From: Azospirillum sp. CAG:239
GTDB taxonomy: Bacteria > Pseudomonadota > Alphaproteobacteria > RF32 > CAG-239
Length of the DNA stretch: 64,000 nt
Assembly: GCA_000436375.1 (NCBI GenBank)
Contig: FR885511.1
Location: 137,284 to 201,283, forward strand
Direction of reading: 5' to 3'
Numbering within the stretch: position 1 is the stretch's first letter; each line of letters begins with the position of its first letter. Of this stretch, positions 34,985 through 44,208 are shown in pieces. The notes below the pieces were generated by a model. It saw only the letters and a program-made list of their open reading frames with translations, was not told where the DNA came from and did not search any database. Both the position numbers and the translations under genes were made by a program.

Positions 34985-36124
34985 ATGTATAAACCTTATG
35001 AAACAAGTTTCAGAAACCAGAGCATGACTATCCGCGAAAAGCTGTATAACATCAGTTTTTCGTATGTGATGTTTATCGTCATTCTTGCCGCCATCGGCAT
35101 TGTCATGCTGTATTCGGCCGCGAACGGCAACTGGAGTCCTTGGGCGATTAACCAGCTGATACGTTTTGGCATGGGGTTTGCGGTAATGATTGTGCTGGCA
35201 CTGACGGACATTAAGCTGTTGCTGCGCTATGCCTACGTATTTTATTTCATTACGCTGATTTTGCTGGTGGTCGTTGAAGTGGCCGGGCATACGGGTATGG
35301 GCGCCACCCGCTGGATTAACCTCGGCTTTATCAAACTGCAGCCGTCGGAGTTTATGAAAATAGCCATGGTTTTGGTGCTGGCACGTTATTTTCATACGTC
35401 GTCGCTGCAGAGTATTGAAAGCGTGCGCGGCATTATTCCGCCGCTGCTGATGGCAATATTTCCGGCATTTCTGATTGTGTTACAGCCGGATTTGGGAACG
35501 GCGCTGATGCTTATTTTTACGACGGCGGCAATGTTTTTTGTCGTCGGCGTGCAGATTTGGAAATTTGTCGTCGTTTTTATCGGCGGACTGATAACCATTC
35601 CTTTTGCATGGCATTTCCTGCACGATTATCAGCAGAACCGTGTGTTGACTTTTCTGAATCCCGAACGTGACCCGCTGGGCGCCGGTTATCATATTATTCA
35701 GTCGAAAATTGCACTGGGTTCCGGCGGCGTGTTCGGCAAGGGATTTTTGAAAGGGTCGCAAAGCCATTTAAACTTTTTGCCCGAGAAACATACCGACTTT
35801 ATTTTTACGATGCTTTCCGAGGAGTTTGGTCTGGTCGGCGCGGTTCTGGTCGTGATTTTAAATATTCTGATTCTGGCTTACAGCTATTCTTTTGCGCTTA
35901 AGAGCACGAGTTATTTCGGCAAGCTGCTGGCCATCGGTTTGGCGACTAACTATTTTATGTATGTCTTTATTAATATTGCGATGGTTTTGGGGTTGCTGCC
36001 GGTGGTCGGCATTCCGCTGCCGCTGATTTCCTACGGCGGTACGGTTATGCTTTCCATTATGGCCTCTTTCGGCATTATCCTTTGCGTACATATTAACCGG
36101 AACGTTCCGCTCGGCAAGGATTAA
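34985..36124 (+). CDS. rodA: Peptidoglycan glycosyltransferase RodA (MrdB)
   Basis: RodA is the SEDS-family lipid II polymerase of the elongasome. About ten hydrophobic helices are visible, with the SEDS signatures GATRWINLGFIKLQPSEFMK, LQPDLGTAL, and FIFTMLSEEFGLVGA containing the periplasmic loop Asp/Glu. The end VVGIPLPLISYGGTVMLSIM is conserved. Length is 379 aa. GGAGCAGG precedes the ATG, and a good terminator follows about 130 bases after the stop, closing the envelope operon. Confidence 0.97.
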   Translation: MYKPYETSFRNQSMTIREKLYNISFSYVMFIVILAAIGIVMLYSAANGNWSPWAINQLIRFGMGFAVMIVLALTDIKLLLRYAYVFYFITLILLVVVEVAGHTGMGATRWINLGFIKLQPSEFMKIAMVLVLARYFHTSSLQSIESVRGIIPPLLMAIFPAFLIVLQPDLGTALMLIFTTAAMFFVVGVQIWKFVVVFIGGLITIPFAWHFLHDYQQNRVLTFLNPERDPLGAGYHIIQSKIALGSGGVFGKGFLKGSQSHLNFLPEKHTDFIFTMLSEEFGLVGAVLVVILNILILAYSYSFALKSTSYFGKLLAIGLATNYFMYVFINIAMVLGLLPVVGIPLPLISYGGTVMLSIMASFGIILCVHINRNVPLGKD

Positions 36125-36251
36125 ACCTTGTATAACGGGAAACGAATACCGGATTGGCGGGTTACTGTATGCCCAAAAAATTTTCTTCTTAGAAGTCTCA
36201 TTTTCCGGGGGCTTGTAAAGCTTTGTACGGTTAAATCCGTAAAGGCAGAAT

Positions 36252-36285
36252 AAAAAACCCGTTTTTCAGACAAAAACGGGTTTTT
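36252..36285 (+). terminator. Terminator after rodA, possibly bidirectional
   Basis: AAAACCCGTTTTT and AAAAACGGGTTTTT pair around CAGAC. Runs of T on both strands mean it could also end the convergent transcript that finishes at 36290. The 127 bases between rodA and this hairpin hold no gene that I can see. Confidence 0.88.
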
Positions 36286-36289
36286 GCGA

Positions 36290-37879
36290 TTAGTCCATTT
36301 CCCGGGTTGGGATATGTGCGGGAAGCGCCAGCATCGGTTTTCCGTGTTCCTTTGGTTCTTTTTCTTGTTCCGGCCGCTGTTTCCGCTGAATGTTTTCCTT
36401 TATTTGTTCGGCGCTTTTAGCCGGTGTAATGTCACCGTTGTAAATACCGAGTTTAATTTTGACCTTGTTGGGCAGCGTTTTCAAATAAGGGGCGTTGACA
36501 TTGACTTTTTCCGGCGCGTCCTTAACTTTCATATCAAATTCAAGGGCTGCGGCAAGCAGTTTGTCTCGGAACTCGTCGGTTTGAATGTCTTTGAAAGCGA
36601 TGACTTTGATACCGTTTTTACGATTGGCCTCCATCATCATCCGAAAATATTCGTAATTCAGCGGATTGCCGTCTTTGGAACCCATGTCGACTTTGACGCT
36701 GCCGCGGTTGTCGGTTTTTTCAAAGCTGTAACGGGCACCGCCGTCCTGTGGGTTCTCGGCAGCGTAAGCTTCTGAGGGAATTACGTCGACAATTACGGAC
36801 TGTTGGTCGGCTTTGACAGCCGTAACGGTGCGTTTGGGCCGACCGTTGCGGTCGAGATCCTTTTGACAGTGTTCTTTAAGCGGTTTAATCCATTTGTCGG
36901 CAAAGGTCCCTTCAATGACAACAGGCAGTCTTGCGTCTTTTTCGATCGGAACGAGGGTGCTGTTAACGACGGCCTGCGGCTGTTTTTCCGTCTTGCGGAC
37001 AAGTCCGGACAACTGCTCGGGGGGAATGAACCCTTTGCCTTTGACATAAAGTCTGGCCAGAGCGTTGAGATCGGTAATTTCGTATCCCTGAGCGATAAGA
37101 TTTTCACGATACTCGTCGAAAGGCGTTTTGTCCGAGCTATGCCGTTTTGTATTGTCGGTTTGTTCGTTCCTTGGATTGTGATTGCGGCGGTCGCTGTGTG
37201 TTTCTTCATTGCGCCTGTCTTTTTTGTCATCTCGGGCTTCCTGGCTGCTGTCATGCCGAGTCTGACTGTTTCTTTCGTCGTTTCTGCGCTCGGAACGGTT
37301 GCCGTTTTTGGCGTTGCCGCGAGGTTTGCGTTCGGGGAAAGTTACAAATTCGCCGATTTGTCCGTAATCCAGCCGGCCGCGGATTGAACGGAACTTTTCC
37401 CACAGTCCGTTTTCGTCATTAATGGTAATGCCTTTTTCCTGAAGGCGGCTTTTGTATTCTTCGAAGCGTTCGCGCTGGGTCTTGCGCGTTTTCTTTTCTT
37501 TGCGTTCTTCTGTTGGGGAGGTTGTTTCGACATGGCCGGCGGCAGTCTCTTCGAGCCGGATGTCAGCCAGAGCTTCAAAGCTGTTGAGGCTTGTTGGCTT
37601 TTTGCCGTTTGGGGGCGTTGACGGTTTTGTGCTGGTATCTGTCTCTGCCTTTTTTTCTTTTTTCACGGTTTCGGTAGGGGTCGGAGATTCGGTCTTTGAG
37701 GAAACGGCACCGGTTTCTTCGACGCAGTTCTGGTAGATGCGTGCTGGCATTCGTTCTTCGCCGTAAATTTTAAATGCCAGTTTCAGCGCTTTTTCGTTTT
37801 TTATTTTTGCACCCAGAGAAACAAGCGTATCGCGGTATTCTTCAAATCTGACTTCCCATTCTTCTTTTTTGGGCGGCAT
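36290..37879 (-). CDS. Three-repeat charged protein of unknown function (529 aa)
   Basis: Three related segments of about 40 residues occur at roughly 11-50 (RFEEYRDTLVSLGAKI), 136-177 (RFEEYKSRLQEKGITI) and 252-291 (PFDEYRENLIAQGYEI). Each has a F-x-EYR-x-x-L start, a short Gly turn and a closing helix. Linkers between them are Lys/Glu/Asn/Arg-rich and likely disordered (NGNRSERRNDERNSQTRHDS). Residues 305-500 form one ordered domain (ADKWIKPLKEHCQKDLDR, then NYEYFRMMMEANRKNGIKVI) that looks alpha/beta. GGAGGAG precedes the ATG. No family recognised; the layout suggests a linker or adaptor built of small binding repeats. Confidence 0.8.
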   Translation of the reverse strand: MPPKKEEWEVRFEEYRDTLVSLGAKIKNEKALKLAFKIYGEERMPARIYQNCVEETGAVSSKTESPTPTETVKKEKKAETDTSTKPSTPPNGKKPTSLNSFEALADIRLEETAAGHVETTSPTEERKEKKTRKTQRERFEEYKSRLQEKGITINDENGLWEKFRSIRGRLDYGQIGEFVTFPERKPRGNAKNGNRSERRNDERNSQTRHDSSQEARDDKKDRRNEETHSDRRNHNPRNEQTDNTKRHSSDKTPFDEYRENLIAQGYEITDLNALARLYVKGKGFIPPEQLSGLVRKTEKQPQAVVNSTLVPIEKDARLPVVIEGTFADKWIKPLKEHCQKDLDRNGRPKRTVTAVKADQQSVIVDVIPSEAYAAENPQDGGARYSFEKTDNRGSVKVDMGSKDGNPLNYEYFRMMMEANRKNGIKVIAFKDIQTDEFRDKLLAAALEFDMKVKDAPEKVNVNAPYLKTLPNKVKIKLGIYNGDITPAKSAEQIKENIQRKQRPEQEKEPKEHGKPMLALPAHIPTREMD

Positions 37880-37945
37880 GGTGCTTTCTCCTCCGATTTT
37901 AATATGAGGTCAATATAGCACAAAAAAAGTTTTTTGTCTATTTTT

Positions 37946-38668
37946 TTATTGGCCGAGCAGTTGTTCCAGTTCGTCCAGAGTTTGAGCTTTGAGATAGGGA
38001 TTGCAGTGTTTTTCGAGGCCGATTGATACGGGACCGGCCGGAAGTCCTCTGCCGAGGCGCTCCTGAGCTTCGGCGACATATCTGCGCAGCTCCGGATTGT
38101 GCGGGTCATAATGAACGGCGAAAGCCATACCGTGCATGGTATATTCGTGTCCCGGATAAAACAGGGTATCGTCCGGGAGTTTTTTTATCTTATTCAGGGA
38201 AACGAACATTTCTTTGGCCGTCCCTTCAAACAGGCCGCCTATGCAGAGGTTGAATAAAGTGTCGCCGGTAAACAACGCTTTGTCGTCGGGAAAGTACCAG
38301 AGGATGTGGCCGCGGGTGTGTCCGTCAACTCTGATGATTTCGGCTTTGGTGTTGCCCAGCATCCAAATGTCGCCGTCTTTGACTGTTTCGTCCAGGCCGG
38401 GGATGCGGTTTGCGTCGTATTCGGCGCCGACGACTCTGGCATGAAAGAAGTTTTTGATTTCAAGATTGGCGTCGGTATGATCATAATGATGATGCGTGTT
38501 GAGAATGTAGGACGGTTTGCGTCCGAGCTGCTCACAACGGCTAATGACGGGTTCCGCTTCCGACGGATCAACAACGGCAGAGACGCCGGTTGCCTTGTCG
38601 GTCAGCAGGTACGCGTAATTGTCCATGCGTCCGGCGCGGCACAATATCGTTTCAATGTCTAGACTCAT
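37946..38668 (-). CDS. gloB: Hydroxyacylglutathione hydrolase (glyoxalase II) or related metallo-beta-lactamase fold hydrolase
   Basis: Glyoxalase II hydrolyses S-lactoylglutathione, completing methylglyoxal removal. The metal motif is THHHYDHTD with HHHYDH at residues 59-64, then VDGHTRGHILWYF and LFTGDTLFNLCIGGLFEG supply further ligands, and YPGHEYT is the glyoxalase II glutathione-site signature. At 240 aa it is slightly shorter than E. coli GloB. Start is supported by GAGG on the minus strand. It follows the HD-GYP gene by 20 bases. Confidence 0.92.
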   Translation of the reverse strand: MSLDIETILCRAGRMDNYAYLLTDKATGVSAVVDPSEAEPVISRCEQLGRKPSYILNTHHHYDHTDANLEIKNFFHARVVGAEYDANRIPGLDETVKDGDIWMLGNTKAEIIRVDGHTRGHILWYFPDDKALFTGDTLFNLCIGGLFEGTAKEMFVSLNKIKKLPDDTLFYPGHEYTMHGMAFAVHYDPHNPELRRYVAEAQERLGRGLPAGPVSIGLEKHCNPYLKAQTLDELEQLLGQ

Positions 38669-38688
38669 TTATACCTCGTTTGTTTTAA

Positions 38689-40368
38689 TCAGAGATAGTC
38701 GTCGGGATTGATTTCGTCAATCTGCTGCGGCGAAATATACTGTTCGGCATAATCCATATATACTTTGCCGGTAATAAAAACCTTGTACAGGTCAGGGTCA
38801 ATGTGGCCGGTATTTTTCATCTCCTGCATAATGCGCAGGACTTCGGAAAGCTTTTTGGGTTCTTTATACGGGCGGTCGTTGGCTGTCAACGCCTCAAAGA
38901 TGTCGGCGATGGCCATGATTTTGGCCGGAACGGACATTTCATCGCCGGTAAGGCCGTTGGGATAGCCTTTGCCATCGACGCGTTCATGGTGGGCGCCGGC
39001 ATATTCGACGACTTTGGACAGTTCTTTGGGGAAAGGCAGCGCCTTGAGCATATCGATGGTAACAACGATATGTTCGTTGATTTTTTCCCGTTCTTCCTTG
39101 TTGATGGTTCCCTGACGGATTTCGAGATTATAGAGTTCGCCGCGGTTATATTGTCCGAAAATGTGGTCGTCGCGGTTTTGAAGCAGGTTTTCCCAGCTTG
39201 GGCGCTCATAGAGCTCCGGCCATCTGACGTTGTCGCGTTCGGCCCAGGAAAGTCCGAGCATGCGGTTGAAATAGCGGATGAATTTTATTTTGGAAAGGCG
39301 CTCCAGCCGCTGAATGTCATCGTCGGTCAACGGTGCGTCGCCGATGTTGCAGTCGGCGATGAAAGCAAAATCGTTTTCCAGCTGTTTGACTTTGCTGACA
39401 AATTCGGCCTGAAGGTTTTCCTGCTTGTCGACGTTGTTCAAACGTTTTTTGAGGTATTCGATGTGAGCGTCGCGACGCAGAATCTCAAAACGGTCACGGA
39501 TTTCGTGAATGCGGTTGTAAATGGTTTCGAGCTTGGTAGCCTTGTCGACAATGTATTCAGGCGTGGTAACCTTGCCGCAGTCGTGCAGCCAGGAGGCAAT
39601 ATGCAGTGCATACCAGTCTTCGGGACTCATTTCGAAATTGCGCAGCGGGCCGCTTTCTTCCTGCACCGCGGCGGTTGCCAACAGGCGGGCAATGACCGGA
39701 ACGCGCTGGCAGTGTGCGCCGGTATAGGGCGACTTGGCGTCGATGGCACGGGCCAGAACTTCAATGAAAGATTCCAAAAGCTGACCGTAGGCTTCGTTCA
39801 TGCGGCGGTTTTCGAGAACCAAGCCGGCCAAGGATAAAACAGACTGAACGGTTTTCTGCATTTCGGAAGTGAAGACGACGGTTTTGCCGTTGTAGTCCTG
39901 CGGGTTGACGAACTGAGCAATGCCGACGATGTTTTCCTTGCGGCTGACAATCGGGAGCGTAAGAACCGAAATCGTGCGGTAGGCATTGGTTTCGTCGTAG
40001 GCGACAAAGAAAGAGTTGTCCAAGTCGGGCGAACCGTACAGGTTGGCGGTGTTGACGACCTCGTTGTTAAAATAGCAGATTTCGACGACCGATTTCGGAT
40101 TTTTGGTTTTGCGCTCGGGCAAATATACGGTCTGAAAAAGCGTCAGGTTGTCCGACCCGCGCAGCGCGGTGCGCTGAGACTTATTGAAACTGTAATCCAG
40201 ACTGAGGAAATTATCGTCATTCAGGGTGTAGAAAAAGCCGCAGTCGGCGTTGCATATGTTGGCGGCCGTGTCCATGATGTTTTCGATGACGACAGTAAAA
40301 TCCTTCTCGGCAATGAGAAGATTGTTGAGTTTCAGTAAGTCGGGCAGAATGTCTGCATTGGCGGCCAA
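38689..40368 (-). CDS. GAF-HD-GYP protein, putative cyclic-di-GMP phosphodiesterase
   Basis: Residues of about 10-190 are a GAF-type sensory domain (VIENIMDTAANICNADCGFF; LTLPIVSRKENIVGIAQFVN). A helix leads into the HD-GYP domain, with LHDCGK at about 260-265 and GAHHERVDGKGYP at about 457-469, and finally IADIFEALTANDRPYK. HD-GYP enzymes degrade cyclic-di-GMP to GMP or pGpG. The interval between the HD and GYP parts is about 195 residues, much longer than the usual 60, because of a charged helical insertion (for example VDKQENLQAEFVSKVKQLEN). The start codon is TTG with GAGGAA upstream. Confidence 0.92.
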   Translation of the reverse strand: MAANADILPDLLKLNNLLIAEKDFTVVIENIMDTAANICNADCGFFYTLNDDNFLSLDYSFNKSQRTALRGSDNLTLFQTVYLPERKTKNPKSVVEICYFNNEVVNTANLYGSPDLDNSFFVAYDETNAYRTISVLTLPIVSRKENIVGIAQFVNPQDYNGKTVVFTSEMQKTVQSVLSLAGLVLENRRMNEAYGQLLESFIEVLARAIDAKSPYTGAHCQRVPVIARLLATAAVQEESGPLRNFEMSPEDWYALHIASWLHDCGKVTTPEYIVDKATKLETIYNRIHEIRDRFEILRRDAHIEYLKKRLNNVDKQENLQAEFVSKVKQLENDFAFIADCNIGDAPLTDDDIQRLERLSKIKFIRYFNRMLGLSWAERDNVRWPELYERPSWENLLQNRDDHIFGQYNRGELYNLEIRQGTINKEEREKINEHIVVTIDMLKALPFPKELSKVVEYAGAHHERVDGKGYPNGLTGDEMSVPAKIMAIADIFEALTANDRPYKEPKKLSEVLRIMQEMKNTGHIDPDLYKVFITGKVYMDYAEQYISPQQIDEINPDDYL

Positions 40369-40467
40369 ATTCTTTATTCCTCTGCTAATTATTTGTCATA
40401 TTATATAGACAGGGACTCGATATAATCAAGGAATTTTGCAAAGCTTGCACATTTTAACGCCGCCGCG

Positions 40468-41574
40468 TCAACTGATGCGGGAAATCAGGTAGTTTACGTC
40501 GTCTTCGTTGAGGTCTTCGCCGGCGCTGCCGAAAGTCAAAATACGCTCAATTACCTTATGGATGAAAGAGCTGCGGTCGGAGCGGCGGCAGTCGAAACGG
40601 ATGTCCTTGATAACGTTCAAGGCGCTGAAGACAGCCGGAAACATGCTTTTGGGAATGAAAGCCTTGCGCAGCAGGTTGCGAATCATAAAATCCAGCTGCG
40701 TGTTATACAGAATTTTGCGGACTTCGGTAATCGGCGTGTTGGACAAGTAGACCAGCGCATATTCAAAAAACTTCAAATCGCCCATGCAAACGGCGCGGAC
40801 GACCAAAGTCGGCGTCAATCGGTTGGATGTGTACAGCTGATGCACCAACTCTTCAATCTGCTTGTCGGAGCTGTATTCTTCGGAAATTTTCAGCGTTGCC
40901 TTTTCTTTGACCTGTTCAATGATGTCGGTGGCGATGTTGTCCGGCAGGTTATGCGAAACAATCAGGTGGCGTTGCAGCTCTTCGGAAAGGGAGTTGACGA
41001 TTTTTTCAATAACCGAAACCGGCAGTTCGGCGCGATAAACCAGCCGTTTTTTGATGTTGTCGCTTTCCGGATATTTTTGCACAATGCTGGTGTAAGTGCT
41101 TTCAAGAATCCGTGCCGAATCGTTTGAGATCAATGTACCGACAACCTCTTCCGGACATTTGTCGACAATGTACTGCGAAATGTCTTCAGAAAGGTTTTGG
41201 CGCTGGGCGACGGCTTTCTGCTTGTCGATGTTCTGCATTTCAAGAATGCTGATCAGGTCTTCCCGGGTCAGGTTGGCATAATGTTTGATGAACGGAACGG
41301 CAACGCTGGCCTGATCGTTTATCAGCCTGAACGCAACGTCGCGGGGAATGCTTTTGCAGTTTTTCAGGCTGTCGGAGAGAATTTCGCGAACCTTGACCTC
41401 AATGTCTTCAACCATGATGCGGAAAATGTCTTCGGCCAGTTTGAGGCCTCTTTCGGTAATCAGTCCGCCGTCGTAATAAGCCGTGACTTTGCGGGCCGTA
41501 CTGCCTTTGTTTTCTACGGAAGGGTTCTGGGATAAAAGTTTTATGTCGTTTGCAGTTAAGACGTTCTTATCCAT
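40468..41574 (-). CDS. DUF2336 domain protein
   Basis: This all-helical 368-residue protein matches the alphaproteobacterial DUF2336 style, with runs such as LAEDIFRIMVEDIEVKVREI, LINDQASVAVPFIKHYANLT and LVVRAVCMGDLKFFEYAL. The family resembles HEAT-like repeats and often appears near signalling genes, but no activity is established. It lies upstream of the HD-GYP gene on the same strand, 99 bp away, so a shared signalling role is possible. The DNA upstream of 41574 holds an AT-rich stretch suited to a promoter. Confidence 0.85.
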   Translation of the reverse strand: MDKNVLTANDIKLLSQNPSVENKGSTARKVTAYYDGGLITERGLKLAEDIFRIMVEDIEVKVREILSDSLKNCKSIPRDVAFRLINDQASVAVPFIKHYANLTREDLISILEMQNIDKQKAVAQRQNLSEDISQYIVDKCPEEVVGTLISNDSARILESTYTSIVQKYPESDNIKKRLVYRAELPVSVIEKIVNSLSEELQRHLIVSHNLPDNIATDIIEQVKEKATLKISEEYSSDKQIEELVHQLYTSNRLTPTLVVRAVCMGDLKFFEYALVYLSNTPITEVRKILYNTQLDFMIRNLLRKAFIPKSMFPAVFSALNVIKDIRFDCRRSDRSSFIHKVIERILTFGSAGEDLNEDDVNYLISRIS

Positions 41575-41697
41575 GGGACAACCTGTATGTGTTTACCATA
41601 TTTCTATGATAATGTATTATTGTACAAAAATCTCATTAATTTTTTGTTACAAATCTGCATATATAATACGCGGTCTTTCTGTTTAGTCAAATTTTTT

Positions 41698-42621
41698 TTA
41701 TTTTTTGTCCTCTAAGTCGGGCAGCCTGACGAAACCGAGTTCGGCTTCGTCAAAATTGGTCAGTTCATAGAAAGTTATGGTGTAGTCCAGCAATCCGGCA
41801 AAGTTTTTGAGATTGGAGTCAAACAACATGGTATGGGCCAGGGAACGTCCGAAGACCGGTTTTTCGCGGTATTCGATTTCGGCGCGGTAAAGGCGCATTT
41901 GTTCATAGTTAACGCTGCTGTTGAGGCGCAGTGCATAAGATTTCATCGAATCGTAAAGGCTGGGAAAAGTCTTGTAGCGATAACTTTGGTCCTGCCGGTC
42001 GTCTTGGGGTTTAAGACCTTTGTCGGTGTACCAGGCGAGTTCCTTATACAGCGAGTTTCCTTCGCGGACGATGCGATTGGTTCCCCAGTCGCTTTCGATG
42101 GCTGCGGCGGCCATTAACAGGGACGGCGGCACGATATCGACCTTGAGTTCCAGCCGTTTGAGCAGAATATCGTAACGGCGCCGGCCTTTCATGCGGGTAA
42201 AAATGTCGTATTTGACGGCTTTTTCCTCAACAAACCTTTCCTGTTCGGGGGTAAGGTCGGCGCCTTCCAAAAATGCGGCGCGCAGTTCGCGTACGGCCAG
42301 CCGCTCTTCGCGAAGTTCGTCACTTAGCTTCAGCGCCAGCGGGCCGATAATCTGCAGGAACAGTTTGTTGCGCCGGTTGGCGTCGGAAATCCTGTCAAAG
42401 TCAGTCGGCAGATTGGTAAGAAAGATGGGGGGATAAACCCAGTCGGGCATATAAATGTAATCTTTATAGCCGTACAGTTCGTATTGTTTTTCCAGCTGGG
42501 CAACGGTAACGTCAGTCAGATAGAGACCGTCCGGCCGGATATCCACTTTGGTTTTGGCTGCGGCATTTGCGGCGGCAATCAGAAAGACGGACAAGAACAA
42601 CCGGAACAGAATTTTTTTCAT
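41698..42621 (-). CDS. Bax-like N-acetylglucosaminidase of the glucosaminidase family
   Basis: An exported muramidase/glucosaminidase-type protein. A signal peptide (residues 1-21) precedes the catalytic domain, where LLMAAAAIESDWGTNRIVREGNSLYKE holds the catalytic Glu and the conserved REGN-L block of the Bax/FlgJ group (in flagellar FlgJ: EgNNlFG). The Tyr-rich SYRYKTFPSLYDSMKSYAL segment completes the fold. It probably trims peptidoglycan in the periplasm. Its ATG begins directly after the nfuA stop codon. Confidence 0.85.
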   Translation of the reverse strand: MKKILFRLFLSVFLIAAANAAAKTKVDIRPDGLYLTDVTVAQLEKQYELYGYKDYIYMPDWVYPPIFLTNLPTDFDRISDANRRNKLFLQIIGPLALKLSDELREERLAVRELRAAFLEGADLTPEQERFVEEKAVKYDIFTRMKGRRRYDILLKRLELKVDIVPPSLLMAAAAIESDWGTNRIVREGNSLYKELAWYTDKGLKPQDDRQDQSYRYKTFPSLYDSMKSYALRLNSSVNYEQMRLYRAEIEYREKPVFGRSLAHTMLFDSNLKNFAGLLDYTITFYELTNFDEAELGFVRLPDLEDKK

Positions 42622-43167
42622 TTAGGCATCTTTATCGTAGTTTTCGACTGATTTTACTTCGGGAATATAGGTTTTGAGAATTTTTTCCACCCCTTCTTTC
42701 AATGTAACCAGAGCATAGGGGCAACCTTTGCAGTTGCCTTGCAGTTCGACATATACGACACCGTTTTCGAAACTTCTGAAGACGATGTCGCCGCCGTCCT
42801 GACGAATGGCCGGACGAATACGGGCGTTGATCAGGCTGGTAATTTCGCGAACGACGTTTTCCGGGCTGCGGTCGGCCGGATTTTCGACGACGGCCTGTTC
42901 GCCGGTGGCAAAGAAATCCATAATTTCTGCAAGTATCTGCGGTTTAAGGTCGTCCCAGGACGCGTTGTTTTCCTTTGTTACCGAAATCATGTCGGAAGTG
43001 AGAAAGACCGACCTGACGCCGCCGAGGTCGAAGATGGCTTCGGCCAACGGCGATTTGCGCAGAGATTTGGCGTCAACAAATTCGGCCGTGCCGGAACGCA
43101 GAACTTTTTCGGCCGGAAAGAAGTTGATAACGTTGACGTCTGGGGTAATCTGGGTTTCAATAAGCAT
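42622..43167 (-). CDS. nfuA: NifU family Fe-S scaffold/carrier (NfuA type)
   Basis: NfuA proteins carry a [4Fe-4S] cluster to client enzymes. The N-terminal Nfu_N domain (residues 1-85, TQITPDVNVINFFPAE onward) is followed by the NifU C-terminal domain with GNCKGCPYALVTLKEGVEKIL, the cluster Cys being C146 and C149. IRPAIRQDGGDIVF is the other conserved block. Length is 181 aa. The combination of Nfu_N and C-terminal NifU domains is common in alphaproteobacteria and mitochondria (NFU1). Confidence 0.96.
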   Translation of the reverse strand: MLIETQITPDVNVINFFPAEKVLRSGTAEFVDAKSLRKSPLAEAIFDLGGVRSVFLTSDMISVTKENNASWDDLKPQILAEIMDFFATGEQAVVENPADRSPENVVREITSLINARIRPAIRQDGGDIVFRSFENGVVYVELQGNCKGCPYALVTLKEGVEKILKTYIPEVKSVENYDKDA

Positions 43168-43170
43168 AGG

Positions 43171-44208
43171 TTATTCCTTGTTTGGTGCTGGTGTATTGAT
43201 TTTGTCGACAATCCGGTTCATCAGCGTCTGAGCTTTCAGAACATAGAATCCCAGGGCAGCGAGATGATTTGGCGCGCCGAGACTGTCGAGTTTGCCGTTG
43301 CGGACAACGGCCGGGTTAATTTGTGCCGCGTTTTCCAGAGCTTTGAGCATGGACGTCCAGATACCGTAGGCGTCTTTTTTGACAATGATGTTTTTGTAGT
43401 CGTGCCCGAGCGCCTTAAACAGCAGATAGTAAGCATAGGCCTTGCCCTGTCCGTAATAGAAAACATCGTCGGCTTTCGTGTCAATCAAATCTGCGCTGTT
43501 TTCGCGGATTTGGCGTTCCAGCTGCCGGGTGGCGTTTTTCCAGAGATCCGAGCGGGCACGGTTAAGAAGCAGTGTCAGGTCTTCAGGGTTTTTGTACCAG
43601 ACTTCGCTGCCGTCGGCCAGCGCGGCATTGAACTTTATCAGGTGTTTGCGTGCCTTGCGGTATTGGGTATTGGCCGAAGGTGCCGGCAACAGCCGGTTGG
43701 TCGGCGAAAACATCCATACCGTTCCCGGATATTTGAGCAGAACGGCGGCTTCCTGCAGGTGGTGCGGCAAATCGTCAGCCATGACAAGATTGCCGGTGCG
43801 CTCGGCAAAGCCGGAGGAGAACTTGGCCAGCGTGTCAAACATGCCGAGCTGGAACGCCGGCATGTTGTCGAGAAAATAAGACGGAAAGAAGAACGGCAGG
43901 TTCGGCGTCCACATTTTTTCGTTAACTTCGCGGTTAATGATGAATGCCATCATGTCGACCGTTGCCGACTGGTTGGTTTCAGGCTCCTTGATTTCGTAAG
44001 AAGTGTTGGTGTCGATGCTGCTGACCATCAGACCGCCAATCGGGTAATAGAGAAAAACCAGTGCCGCAAAAGCAATCAGAATAACATGCCACCAGGAACT
44101 GACGAACAAAACCAGATAGTCCGGAAGACGCGAAAGCCGGGGCAAAACTTTTTGTTTGAAAAAGGCTGCCGTGCGGCTGGTCAGGTCTTTAAACTGAAAC
44201 TTTGGCAT
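43171..44208 (-). CDS. DUF2333 family inner-membrane protein
   Basis: A single transmembrane helix (about residues 32-56, LFVSSWWHVILIAFAALVFL) precedes a large periplasmic domain. Segments such as FFPSYFLDNMPAFQLGMFD and KADDVFYYGQGKAYAYYLLF fit DUF2333, an uncharacterised proteobacterial family. The gene overlaps murJ by 20 bases and abuts nfuA, so it is in the murJ operon. GAGGAAA precedes the ATG. A role in envelope biogenesis is an inference from position. Confidence 0.85.
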   Translation of the reverse strand: MPKFQFKDLTSRTAAFFKQKVLPRLSRLPDYLVLFVSSWWHVILIAFAALVFLYYPIGGLMVSSIDTNTSYEIKEPETNQSATVDMMAFIINREVNEKMWTPNLPFFFPSYFLDNMPAFQLGMFDTLAKFSSGFAERTGNLVMADDLPHHLQEAAVLLKYPGTVWMFSPTNRLLPAPSANTQYRKARKHLIKFNAALADGSEVWYKNPEDLTLLLNRARSDLWKNATRQLERQIRENSADLIDTKADDVFYYGQGKAYAYYLLFKALGHDYKNIIVKKDAYGIWTSMLKALENAAQINPAVVRNGKLDSLGAPNHLAALGFYVLKAQTLMNRIVDKINTPAPNKE

